64,000 bases of DNA from Mesocentrotus franciscanus (Eukaryota > Echinodermata > Echinoidea > Camarodonta > Strongylocentrotidae). The stretch is taken from NCBI GenBank assembly GCA_037976565.1, contig CP137670.1, forward strand, positions 14,719,216 to 14,783,215, written 5' to 3'. Every line of letters starts with the position of its first letter. Within the stretch, counting starts at the first letter, position 1. This document shows, piece by piece, positions 34,108-45,703 of this stretch. The notes beneath the pieces are model-generated. The model was not told where the DNA came from and did not search any database. It saw only the letters and a list, made by a program, of their open reading frames with translations. The translations under genes and the position numbers were made by a program.

Positions 34108-34695
34108 CTATAAAAAAAACATTAACAAAATTAATGCATGGTTAATTGAAAACATAGAGAAGCTTATTTTTTAACATGTTGAAACAGAAAGGACACAAGG
34201 TTTTTCAATTTAAAATTGTCAGTAAACGTATGTATATTCTTTGGCTGTCTTTCCAACACCATGGACCTCCGAGACATTTCCTGAATTTTATGACTGGTGC
34301 CTTCTCTTGAACAATATTCAAAATCTGTTCATTAAATAAATTAGCCTCATACAATTAGTAGACTGGACGAGTTTGTCATGTGGAGTCCACGCATCCTCAC
34401 CAAATAGGTTATCATAAATTGTTAAACGGGCATGAATTCTTCAAAAGCAGTGAATCAGAAGGAAGACAAGGAGGAACAAAACTTTTTTTAAAATCATGTG
34501 ACGATTCTTTTGCCAGATTTTTGTCATTTTCTATTTATGTGTTGGTACATAATGATACTATCGACGAAACGTAACCACAGTTAAATTTGTTAATAAACGT
34601 GAACAAGTGTTAAAACAATATATCTTCAGTCTTAATAATATAATTGATACAAAATGAATAAAATGTGAGTTGCTGTCCTTAAATGCACCCATTAC

Positions 34696-34968
34696 CTTTG
34701 ACAATATAGATGCCCGTGCATGTCTTATTCAATTCGTCATCATAGATGAGTGCAATCACGTCATGGGTTCCTATGGGCACACCGCTCTCAACTGGGAATC
34801 CTCCTAAAGTAAGATTTACCGAGACACCACCTCCGTGATATCTGTAACCATCTACAGATTTGGTGACGTTATCTGCTCCGAAATCTGGGATAAAAGTATA
34901 CGTCGCTTGGTCTGGATCAGTGCTTATTGTGCGGTTCAAGTCCGGGCAGTCCACGGGCAACTCGGTAA
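34696..34968 (-). CDS. HYR type B exon, array unit 5, A partner missing
   Basis: 273 bases, phase 1-1, intact and identical in protein to unit 4. The A exon expected near 35,330-35,570 is absent; that place holds unrelated repeats. In a transcript it could follow the B' exon at 39887 directly, since phases match. Confidence 0.88.
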
Positions 34969-35142
34969 CTGCAAACAATTACAATGATCAGAAAAGACGG
35001 TTGGTAACTCAGTTAGTATAAGTTGATGTTACAAAAAATATGTTTTGAATTTTTTAAATTATCAAATATTTGCTCGTAAAATGTTTACCTCTTGGTAAGG
35101 AATTCCCTTGCTAAAGTTTAATTCAAGTATCGTTATCAAAAA

Positions 35143-36306
35143 TGTTTATCAAAAATTACATATCGATTGATCGATCTGTAATTGAAAAACAAGTCAGAAA
35201 AAATCTTGTAAGCCACAAATATGTTTTAATAATTGAAATTTCTCCCAGGAAGCATTACATTTATAAAAATTACTAAAGTTATCGATCGGAAACCGGTTTT
35301 TCCCGCATATTTAATGAGCTATGACCTTTGACCTTTGACCTACATACTCCGAAATCGAACTCAACCTGTATTTTGATACTATGTACCTTCATATCAAATT
35401 TCATTAAAATCCGTCAAACATTACTGAAGTTATCGATTGGAAACCAAATTTGTTACGAACGGAAGAACGGAAACCAAATTTGTTACGAACGGGAGAACGG
35501 AAGGTCTGGAAGGAAGGATGGACAGCAGCGTTTTTATATCCCCTCCGACTTCGTCGGCGAGGGGATAACAAGACATGTGCGACTGTGTCTCCAATACGCC
35601 TCCACTAACTTCAGTTAAATTCATGGCTTGAATTATTTTTGAAATATCATGAGAACAAAAAACCTATACTTGCATGTCAATTGTTCTGTATGACCCATGA
35701 CCTTTGACCTGATAATACCAAAATCTGATCACTTGTCTCCCTACAGTAATGCATACCAGTTACAGGTTTTGAGTTCAAAGCTAAAATAGCTTGAAATAGT
35801 CATTGATTTTGTAATAACAAGATAAATGCAACTGCGTCTCTAGCATGTCTCCGCCTGTATGTACGTGTATGTTCATTGATAAATGACCCTGTGACATTTA
35901 ACAGCTGACTTCACGAACTCAAACTTTTCATTTAATCTGTTCATGCTCGTACATACTTGAGCCCAGTTTCAAGTTGGTCAACATAGGTTCAATTTTTGGT
36001 AAGTTATCTGTAGAATAAGATATTTTATTAACACTTTCATGACCCTGTAATCTTTCACTTTTGACCTCTTACACCCAAAATCTCATCACTTCATCCTTGC
36101 ATGCTCATACATATACTTGAGCGAAGTTTGGTTTGAATTGATTCAATGCATTTCAAGTTATCGCGCTAACGAAAGCAGCTCCTTGCTGCTGGGCGAACTG
36201 CAACTACATCAGGCAAAGGAGAATTCAAGTATAGTTCAGCTTTTGCTACAGCACTTGATAGAAGCTCATCATTAGTGTCAACCTCAAAGTGAAAACCTTC
36301 AAGTTC
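35143..36306. repeat. Interspersed repeat with GACCTTTGACC motifs
   Basis: Contains TGACCTTTGACCTTTGACCT at ~35,322 and related TGACCTTTGACC/TTTTGACCT words near 35,698 and 36,060. Also GGAAACCAAATTTGTTACGA twice, GGAAGGAAGGATGG, and a hairpin around CCCCTCCGACTTCGTCGGCG at ~35,540. It replaces the expected A5 HYR exon. No coding function is recognised. Confidence 0.55.
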
Positions 36307-38233
36307 AGGGCCTTTCAATAAACTTCTTAAGGATGAAATCTAAGTACTTTTTCTTCAATTTTGGCTAAGAAAACAGTCTTAGCCAAATGTGTATTCTATA
36401 ACAGCATTGGGGGCTAAGAAATTTGCCTTAAGAGTAAGAAGAATTCTTAGATTTTATCTAAGAAAAAGGGCTTAAATAGCATGTCGTATTCTAATACAAT
36501 CGAGATATTTAAGATAAGTAAGAAATCTACCCTATATTTAAGCATAGGCTGAGGATGCTTAAATAGGGCTTCGGCACCGGCAGCTCAGTGCTGCTGCATG
36601 CAACATTTGTCGCTTCGGGTTGGAATACGTGCCTTCACGGTTGTTTCACCGCAAAGCATGCCGGGACAGATTACTAGTACGGCAGGAGATTTTCACATTC
36701 GCCGCGATCAGCTGTTCCATTGGCATTGCCAACAACGGGATTTTTATCCCGTCGAATCAACATCATAATCTTGTACAGGATGCGTTATTCTGCAGTGATT
36801 TTCTTTCATTCCAGTATCATTTGTACAGTAAGAAGCCAAAGTTTGTGATTGTGTATTGTTATGACGATCCTTCAAAAATAAAGCTGATAATACGAAGTAA
36901 AGTGGGCTAATGAGAGTGGGTTCCTTGGTATGAATATTAAGTCCCATATGTTCAAATGTATGTGTGTGCAGTTTGCGTCGGTGGGTTGCCTTTTTAAGCT
37001 GCTAAACATTCGTGTTTTAGGTTGAAGGATCGTCATAAATATACATAATCACAGACTTTGGTTTCTTACTGTACAAATGAAACTGGAATGAAAGAAAATC
37101 ACTGCAGAAAAACGGATCCTGTACAAGATTATGATGTCATGTTGATTCGACGGGATAAAAATCCCGTTGTTGGCAATGGAACAGCTGATCGCGGCGAAGG
37201 TGAAAATCTACTGCCGTACTAGAAATCTGTCCCAGCATGCTTTGCGATGAAACGACCGTAAAGGCACGTATTACAAAACATACGGATGCGATGCATGCCG
37301 CGCCAGCGCAGCGCAGGTTATCAGTTGACCTATATCAACGTAAGCTTCGCGTACTAGCATCGACGGCGCAGCGCGCAGTTCTAAGCACAATATATAGGTA
37401 CTTGTTTATGTTTGTTTGTAATACTACTATACTATATATAGCAAACGATCCAGCGTAGCATATGCCTACTTCATAACACTACTTTTAATTTATGACATGG
37501 CTGTCGTAAAGAAGTCGTTTCTTAGTCATGCATTGGCATTAAAATATGGAAACGGGAAGTAATGTGTCATCGGCATAATGCTAGGTGAGACAAAATTTGT
37601 TTTATTATGAGTCTGATAAAGGTTACATTTAGCTATTTTATTAATTTTAGGCTAGGCTAGCTATAGCAGTAGACGATGTAAAGGGTAGCTCCAAATCCAA
37701 TGCTAGAGGCGGTCGGCTGGCTAGCTAGCGACGGCGCTAACTTCATACTCATAAACCCTGCGGCCGCGGCATAAGAAAGCCCGGTTTGGGCTCTTCGAAG
37801 ATGTTTGACAGAAAAGTATAAAAAGCCTACGGTTGATGTTAGATCTATATAGCCTCAGGGGGTCTTGACTAGACTGCCCTTCTAATGTTTAGTGTCAGTT
37901 AGTCAAGCCCAAAACAATTCTGTGAGCATCGTTTCTCCCTAATTACACTCTCCCATACGTTTTGTGTATAATTTTTGTGCGGTGCGATTTTTATTTTAGC
38001 ACGCAAATTGCGTAGGCAAATTGAGCTGCAATTAAGTCGCTCGAGTCGACCAATTTGACTTTCTAAAATAACGTCATCGGGTCTAAGAATTTGTCTTATC
38101 TGTCGTTTAAGCTAAGACAAACTGCTTTATGTCTTTAGAATACGGCTAAGGCAACTTTCTTAACCTAGACAAATTCTTAGACATTTTCTTAGACTTAAGA
38201 AAAATGTCTTAGAAGTTTATTGAATACGGGCCC
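36307..38233. mobile_element. ~1.9-kb fold-back element with nested inverted repeats
   Basis: The ends are inverted copies: CAGGGCCTTTCAATAAACTT on the left, and the complement of CAGGGCCCGTATTCAATAAA on the right. Inside, 36,615-36,875 (e.g. CAGCTGTTCCATTGGCATTG, GATTTTTATCCCGTCGAATC) is repeated in reverse at 37,020-37,275 with many small differences, around a ~145-base loop. Outside the arms are many CTTAAG/TCTTAG words. No transposase is encoded, and no clear target duplication could be found. Confidence 0.75.
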
Positions 38234-38239
38234 TGGTGT

Positions 38240-39357
38240 CAAGCGGAAGGTATCTAATCCTAACACTTATACAGATAGTAAATGCAAGTGTACAAGTCAG
38301 TCTGCAACTTCGTCAAGTCATAATTTGCAAGAATCTAGAGATAGACGAGTAAACAGACTATTTTTGTCACCTCAGACAAAACTCGACTGTTTCTTTCCAC
38401 GCTATGCAAATAGGTTGTTTGAGAAGGAAACCTTTTGCTTCAAAGGGGAGAACCTTGCATCCATCTTCTTAACAGAGAACTCAATAGACTACTGAAAGAG
38501 ATCTATCTCAGGTTTGTAAAACCACCGTCAGTTTCCTCAGTAGCTCTTATGAAGGTACAGTACAAAGAAAGAGAACATCAGAACTTCAGAAGAATGATGA
38601 AGAACTCATGATAGGCAAGGATGCTAAGCTCTATTTGAGGCACCAGAGAAGTCTAGAGCAGTCTACATTTTCTCTGAGTGAATCCAACATTCAAAGTTTC
38701 TACAGTGCAGTTCGCACTTTCTATGTGAAAGCTTGTGATTACATCTTGAAAACATGGCCTTTGGAGGATGCATTGGCAAAGCATGCTGAGGTACTACATT
38801 TTGACTCTGTGGAGTTTTTTCTTGACAAATTTCCCTGTCTGTTGGGAGATTGTGATGTTGATCAGCTGGAGAGTGAATTTGCCCTATATCAGGCTGACAG
38901 CTCAATGTCTACACTTGCAACTGAGACAGTTAGAATGGATAAGCAGTGGAACACGATATCACAGATTGCAGATGCTAGTGGAGGCAATGAAGAGGTTTCC
39001 CACTCTGAGTTAAGTGATGAAGGGATCTTAGTAATCCTCCACTCAAATGCTTCATGTGAGAGGGCTTTCAGTCTGGTCCGTAAAAACGAGACAGACTCTC
39101 GACCCAACCTGAGCATCTTGCTTGAGAAATTGTCCCAAAGTGCTCCTTGTTACCAAAGTAACTACTGCAAAGACATGGTAAGAAGAGCAAAGCAAGCAAC
39201 ATACAACGCTCTGAACAAGTCTGCTTTTGAAGGAGAAGCAAGCACAATTAGCAGTCAGAGAGGTGGGTCAAATCTGTCTACACATGTCCATGTGTTTCTT
39301 CCTTTACTATTTGAATTTAAAAAGTGTATGAAAAGTATCAGTAGAATTAGCTTATGA
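38240..39357 (+). pseudogene. hAT-type transposase remnant
   Basis: Two open frames. The first (to 38495) has a Ser/Thr-rich lead and LFLSPQTKLDCFF. The second (38608-39357) ends with HSNASCERAFSLVRKNETD followed by SRPNLSILLEKL. 'hSNA.cER.FS.vr.n....R..L....l' is the signature of the hAT C-terminal dimerisation domain. The frames are separated by a stop and shift near 38490, and the N-terminal BED finger and catalytic parts are not seen, so the gene is broken. The fold-back element at 36307-38233 lies immediately upstream. A hairpin, CCACGGGCCC/GGGCCCGTGG, at ~39,424-39,450 follows it. Confidence 0.65.
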
Positions 39358-39474
39358 AATTGCAGAAACCCTGGAATTCAGGGGTGCTGCCCCTGGTCTT
39401 CTGCAGGGCTTTGCCCTTGATCCCACCACGGGCCCTATAGCGGGCCCGTGGACCACCTGTTCTCGCAAGCTCGT

Positions 39475-39825
39475 TCTCTCTCCTTCTCTATATCTATATT
39501 TTCATCAAATTTCATTATGATCATGATTTTGATCATTATCATTTCTCAATATTTTGTTCATCAGTTAAGTTATCACTTCAGTTCAGGTCACAGTTCAATC
39601 TATCAGTTCATCAGTTCATTCATCAGTTCATCAGTTTAGCTCATCAATTCAGTTCATTTCACATCAGTTCAATCAGTTCATCAGTACTTCATTCATCAAT
39701 TCATATCTTAATACATCATTTTACATTAACATCATTATATTGGATCATGGAATTGAAGATGAGCATGATCATAAGAATTAAAGACAGACCACCTAATTCG
39801 TCCTCATGACGAATTAAATTTCTAG
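39475..39825 (+). mobile_element. Helitron-like repeat, 3'-end fragment
   Basis: Matches 46,110-46,475. It ends with the ATTCGTC/GACGAAT hairpin and TAAATTTCTAG. The left border at ~39,475 abuts the hAT-related segment. It contains a string of TTCATCAGTTCATCAG words. Confidence 0.55.
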
Positions 39826-39886
39826 TTATTATAATTATTTCATTACGATAAGTCAAACTTTTTTTTTCTTTCTTCAAACAACTTAC

Positions 39887-40150
39887 CTTGTACAACAATA
39901 TACCCCATACAGGTCTTGCTCAACACCTCATCGGAGATAATGACTGTGTCTGGGTAAGTACCAACATCTAGTTTGCTACCAACATCCATTGAGGGATCCA
40001 CATAGACTCTGTCTCCGTGATATCTGTACCCGACAGTGGTCTTTGTGACGTCACTAGCCCCTATGGAAGGGGTGTAAGAATAAGTGCGCAGTCCCATGCC
40101 AATGGCGACCGTTCTGTTTAGGTCAGGGCAATTGACTGGTAGCTCGGTCA
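39887..40150 (-). CDS. HYR type B' exon, second pair
   Basis: 264 bases (2+87x3+1), acceptor CTCTGTATAG and donor GTAAGTTG. ELPVNCPDLNRTVAIGMG, GYRYHGDRV and LSKTC mark it as a type B HYR domain of the subgroup that also occurs at 46537 and 8991. It differs from them by SIGASDV for IRARDV and HGDRV for HGGRV. Confidence 0.88.
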
Positions 40151-40274
40151 CTATACAGAGGAAGGAAAACAAATCAAGTTATTCGTTTATTTGGGAGCAA
40201 GTTAGAGGGCTTGTCTTGAAATAGAGGTCCTAACTAGAAGAAAAGCTATGAGCTAAAAATATATACATACTGTG

Positions 40275-40306
<32 letters not shown>

Positions 40307-40470
40307 TTCTTTTGGGGAGGTGGCCTAGGGGCTTAGGTGCGTAGGCCTCTTGTATTCATTTTCTACATTCTATGCGTTCTCTTGGGCTGTTGTTCTCGTG
40401 GTAATTTCGTGGGCAGTTGGTCTTGTGGATTGTCGTTCTCGAGGGCTGTTGATCTTACGCGTACACTTAC

Positions 40471-40722
40471 ATGTATTTTCCACGTAAAATAGACATGTCG
40501 CTCTGTTATTGAATATGTCCTCTGCGTACATTGTCACCGGAGTGCGTCCGGGCGGGAACAGATCACCAGTTGGTCCTGTGGTTACGTTATAAGTTACCCC
40601 ACTGGGATCAGGGTTCGAATCCTCGTATGTGTACGTAGTACCCACACTCAGTCCAAGAAAACTGTTCGGTAAAAAAGCCCGTGTTGTGACGTCATCACAC
40701 GTCACATTCGGTGGAGTGGTAT
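40471..40722 (-). CDS. HYR type A' exon, second pair
   Basis: 252 bases (2+83x3+1), acceptor GAATTCACATTCAG and donor GTAAGTGT. TPPNVTCDDVTT opens it; DLFPPGRTPVTMYAEDI and ATCLFYVEN close it, a full HYR signature. Splices in frame to the B' exon at 39887. Confidence 0.9.
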
Positions 40723-41697
40723 CTGAATGTGAATTCAGAAAAAAAGGGGCATGATTATGCCTTAATTTGTGGCCCCAACATATAATTATACGTGTATATT
40801 ATTAACTGGATCATTTTTTTATTATATATATTGTGCAATTGCGGACAATAGCGAATTCAGGTATCAAAATATAATTATTGTTGACAGTTGGTCACACCAG
40901 CAGTACCTTCAAGGAGAGCCCCAAATAGGCCAATCAAATTGGTTCGCTGCTGCTCAGATTATGTTATGTATCACTAATCTTAAAAAAAAACAAAATTAAG
41001 TAAACATTTCTAACACATGTAACATAAGAAATGTGTGAAACACACAAGGCAATGGTAATGAAGTGTATGTAAGTAATTTCGATAATTGATAAATTGTCAC
41101 ATGTTAGGGTTGTGCCGATGAACAATGAAAGGTGATATCCAAAATATACAGTCCTTGACTACAGTAATTCTTTCTTTACAAAACTCAAACAAACGAACAA
41201 CAAGAGAACGTAGTATAGGTCCATGATCTAACTGTGTATGAGGAGAAACGGACAAGAAAACACAAAGGAAAGCAAACGAGACAAAGTTGGATTTTAAAGG
41301 GCAATCTAACCCTTGTAATAAGTTGATTTGTATGAAAGCAGAAAAATAACAGAAACAGAATGGCAAAAGTTTGAAATGAATCGGACCAATGGTAAGGAAG
41401 TTATGAATGTTTGAAATATGAGATCACTAAGTCCGATGCGAATCTCAAATTGGTAGTTTGGTCAGTGAATTGTGACGTAGGACGTGGATAACTCTCCCAT
41501 TTGCCGTACGTGTACAAAAAATCACTAATTTATGTTATTCTCCTAAGTTCCTATCTTCTTTGGGGCACTACTCAAAAAATATTATAGATAGCTACTTGCT
41601 CGTATTGATTTCTCTCGTTAAACATGTCTGGACCTTTAGGAAGACCAGAACCATTATATAAATGGCTATGAATAGATCAATCCAGCCGTCTTTTTTA
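40723..41697. other. Intron shared with 9.8 and 47.4 kb copies
   Basis: Nearly identical to the start of 47361-48650, but about 300 bases shorter: the part from ATATTATTAAAGGTCCTCTG onwards (present at 48,228) is deleted near 41,590. No exon is seen. Confidence 0.55.
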
Positions 41698-43305
41698 TCA
41701 GGTGGGCTGTATATAATACAGACCACCTTATGTTTTCGTTAGAATTGCCTTTCTTTATAATAATTCTTTATTAGGTGGTCTGTCAACGACTCAATGGCTC
41801 AATCAAATACCTTGAAATTTGGCACACATATGTATAGGCATATGGAGACAACACAATGAGGTTTTCAACCTTGACCTTGACTGATGACGTCATCTAGGCG
41901 CCATTTTGTGAAATTTTCTGAAATTCAACTCATGATCATATCTTCTTAACGGAAAATCATTTCTCATTCATATTTATCATGATCAAGGTCAATAAACGCG
42001 TACGCGAACGTCCGCGCGTCAGTGCGCGCGAAAAATTTAAAATGCTCTAAATCATCATAAATTTTTTTTGCATACGTTTTAGGCCATTTCGAGCATTTGT
42101 CGAAAAATCGCGCACACATGCGCGCGTTTTCGCGCGTAACACCATTACACAACATAGAATCGCCATTTTTTTCTTTCATGATATTTCCCATTTTTCCCAA
42201 ACAATTTGATACCATGTTTATCTCTTTATGACCATTAATAACGGAATGAGCGTCCGTTCAAGATAAATGTCCGTGCGCGCGAGCTCTTGTAATACATAGC
42301 ATATATGGGCAAAAACATGCCTATACAAAATCCATTATAGCACTTTTGGATGCACCGGGACCCCCAATTTTTCACATTTAGATAGAGTATGAGTCGGAGA
42401 TATGATTTCATGTCTCATTTGGCCATCAAGTATATCGTGACATCATCATAATGGCCTGGAACTCAAAATACGAATTTGCATATTATGACGTCAGCATATT
42501 TATTGAAAATTAGTGTATCTTTGTCAATATTGGTCATTTTTCTCCCAATTTTTGATATGTTGTAGCTGAGACAATTGTCTACATGATATATTACATTTAT
42601 TTTTCATTTTAACAATGGCGTCATGGTCCACTCTTTCGATTAAAGGAGGCATGTCAATTTTCCTAATTTTACGTGTATTCTCTAAGGGAGGTGACTTTTC
42701 TGAAATCTTCATTCTACATTCCAGTCTTGTTTGAGCAATATCTCGATTATTTTTGCTCGATTTTCTGCCAGCTTTAGATATGTTGTAGCTGAGACAATTC
42801 TCTACACAGATGGTGACGTTTATTTTGTAATCAGATAATGAGATCATAGTGATATTTTAACTACAAAATGTAATTTGAAAATCCCATATTCCGTATACGT
42901 GTAATGTCTGTGTGGAGTATTTTGGTATATTGGTCGCAATTGACTTGATACGTTGCATGTTGATAGGTAATAACAAAATATTTCATATAAAAACCCAAAA
43001 TCGAGAATGTGCATATTTCATTATGTTATTTAGATTTTAAGGTTAAAGGGCAAATATACTGTACATGGCTTCTCTAAATCAATGCTTTGTATAGACATGA
43101 AATTTGGCACACTAATAGACCTGAATAAAAGGATTATTTCAAAAATTTAGGTCAAATCATGCCAATGGTATCTTAAATACTTAGTATGTAAATTAGGGTC
43201 AAAGGTCAAACATTTCACTGATCACTATCTCACTAACCATGTGTGGTATGCACTAATTGGAACAGCCCACCTATACTTGTTCCGTAACAAGTATTACATG
43301 TCTAG
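41698..43305 (+). mobile_element. Helitron-like repeat, ~1.6 kb, with uninterrupted MULE target
   Basis: Starts A|TCAGGTGGGCTGTATATAA and ends with a hairpin of ATACTTGTT and AACAAGTAT followed by TACATGTCTAG. It contains GATGCACCGGGACCCCCAAT at ~42,349, the intact form of the site split by the MULE-like element at 52,582-59,284. It has alternating CG tracts at ~42,000 and 42,105. No protein is encoded. The class is inferred from the ends. Confidence 0.5.
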
Positions 43306-44105
43306 TTCTTTATTCTTTATTTTTATTTATTTGCACACTTTTTTGTTAACAGGATAACTCAAGATCAGTTTAGTCAATTTCGTTCAATTTTGGCACAGTC
43401 ATAGGTCATTGCTATAAGACGTGACAGGAACATTCTCAAGGTCATCAAGTCTTCATGACGTCATCCAGGCGCGATGTTGTGTTTTTTTTTTGGCACTTTC
43501 AACTCATGATCATATCTTCATAACGGAAAGGCATTTCTTATTGATATTTATCATGATCAAGGTCAATATCCGTCCGGTCAATTTCAGGTCAAAAAACGCG
43601 CGCGTATGCGTACGTCCGCGCGTCAGCGCGCGCCCAAAATTTCAAAATGCTCCAAATAGTCTCAAATTCATTTTGCATACGTTTCATGCCATTTTAAGCA
43701 TTTCGCAAAAAACGCGCACACGCGCATGCGTGCGCGTTTTCGCGCGTATTGATATTTTGCAGCATAGAATTGCCAAATTTCTCTGTCATCATATTTGGCA
43801 CATTTTTCAAGCATGTCAATTGATCACTTTTTGCGTGTATTCTCTATGGGACATGACTTTTTGTCAAAACTGGATTCTACATTCCCGTTTTTCGCGAGCA
43901 ATATCTCCGTCGTTTTAGTTTTGTTTTCGCTGAGCATCGAGTTGTTGTAGCTGGGACAATAAGCTATCGCAAGTGCGCCCTTTAATTTTCGATCAGATGC
44001 CGGGATCATGCTCATATTTCACTTGCAAAGTGGGATTTGAGAATTCCATTTTCCGTTCACGTGTAATCGCTATGGGAAATGTTTTGGGAAATGTTTTTTG
44101 TATAT

Positions 44106-44357
44106 AATAATAATAATAATCTTTTAAACTCCAAATTTTATTAAACCGAAAATGGAAATTCTTTGTGCCCAATTGATCATGAGCCCGGCAGCCACTGAGC
44201 AGCGCCAGATCGACATTGCTCTATCCCTTTATTGTTGAACGCCAAACAAGGTAGCAGCGACTCCCATCTTTTAACGTCTTTTGGTATGACGCGGCCGGGG
44301 TTCGAACCACGACCTCCCGGTTGTGAGGCGGACGCTCTACTGACTGAGCCAACACAC
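44106..44357 (-). mobile_element. tRNA-derived SINE
   Basis: On the minus strand it begins GTGTGTTGGCTCAGTCAGTA (A box region), has GGTTCGAACC (B box) about 50 bases later, and ends in (ATT)n. The copies at 12.6 and 50.2 kb read TTTGTATATCGGTAACGCAC without it, so the insertion limits are exact. No target duplication is evident. The tRNA part is too altered to fold as a working tRNA. One base of the B box region is missing relative to the copy at 61 kb. Confidence 0.85.
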
Positions 44358-45635
44358 CGGTAACGCACTTGTTTATTTTTATTTTCCCATCACTTTCCTG
44401 TGAGCGTGATTGCTCAAATTTGGCTCCATCAATTTTCATCAAATTTTTGTCAGTCATCAGGCTTATCAAGGTCAAGTGCCACCACTTTTTTTCAAGATCA
44501 TCAGGTCATCGTGACGTCATCCAGGCGCCATTTTGTGAAAACACATTATCAATCATATCTTCATAATGCGTCATTAAAGGTCATTCATATTCATTTCACA
44601 TAACCTTCAGGTCACGGGTCAACAGGTCATGTCATCAAAGGTCACATAAAGGTTATGACGCGCGCGTACGCGTGCGTCAAAATTTCAAAATGCTCAAAAT
44701 CACTGAACTATTAAATGAGAGTACGAATCAGGTCATTTTAAAAATTTCCGTCCGTGCGCGTCCGCGCGCTTGTTATGCGCGCGCGCAGCACGTACAAAAC
44801 GTAAAACGCCATTTTTCGCATGGTTTGTATTTCTGACACTATTTTTGACAATTTCCCACTATTTCCAGTCATTCTTGACCTTCCACAATGCCACACGCGT
44901 GCGTCAAACTTTAAAATTCGTGCGCGCGTCAATTGGCAATATAATGTAAAAAGTGGTAAAAACATGTCTATATAAAATCCGCCATAGCTCGTCAGAATGC
45001 CTGGATACCCCCAATTTTTAACATTTTCTAAAAGCCTATGAGTTGTACATTAGAAATCATGAACAAATTTGGGGATCAATCGATTGGAACGTCGTCATGT
45101 TTGCGTATGAACTCAAAAATTCGATTTTGAAAAAATGACGTCATAACTTTTGTATTCATTTGACAATATTGCAGTAATAGGTTGTCGATTTTCTTCCAAA
45201 TTTTGATATGTTTTAGCTGAGACAATCTTCTACAAATGCACTCCTCAAGACTTTTCATTTCAACGAAGGCATCATGGCGTATTTTTGCGATTAAAAGAGG
45301 CATGTCAATTTTATTCATTTTGCGTGTATTCTCTATGGGACATGACTTTTTCTCAAATCTTGATTTTACATTCCTGTCTTCTGTGAGCAGTATCTCTGTT
45401 ATTTCTGCTCGATTTACTTCCAAATTTAAGTATGTTATAGCTGATACTATACGCTTTCACAAAAGTGACATCTAATTTTTGATCAGATGTCGGGATCGTG
45501 CTTAATTTTTAACTACAATATGTCATTTGAGAAACCCGTTGTTCGTTTACGTGTTATCTCTATTGGAAATATTTTGGTCCATTGGTAAAGCACTTGCCTT
45601 CTATTCAAGTGACCCAGATTCTGTCTATGGGACAT

Positions 45636-45703
45636 ATTTTGGTATATTGGTTAAAGCACTCGACTTCCATTCCTGTGACCCAGGTTCGATTCCTGGTGGG
45701 TCA
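45636..45703 (+). repeat. tRNA-Gly(UCC)-like sequence, not functional
   Basis: GGTATATTGGTTAAAGCACT, CTTCCAT at the anticodon position, and CCAGG-TTCGATT-CCTGG as a perfect T arm resemble tRNA-Gly(UCC). The anticodon stem and acceptor stem do not pair, so it is a tRNA relic or SINE head. A more diverged partial copy (TCCATTGGTAAAGCACTTGC) lies just upstream at ~45,580. Confidence 0.65.

Larger units (their letters stand above)
28800..35142 (-). repeat. Tandem array of ~1,465-bp HYR A+B exon pairs
   Basis: B exons end at 28862, 30305, 31762, 33231 and 34696, so the unit is about 1,443-1,469 bp. Introns as well as exons are nearly identical between units, showing recent duplication. There are four full A+B units, and a fifth B exon whose A partner is missing because unit homology stops at ~35142 (just after CAAGTATCGTTATCAAAAAT) and unrelated repeat sequence begins. 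All exons are phase 1-1, so any copy number keeps the reading frame. Confidence 0.95.

Noticed and set aside
45636..45703. Functional tRNA-Gly(UCC)
   Set aside because: T arm is good, but anticodon and acceptor stems do not pair, and a second copy has a broken T stem.
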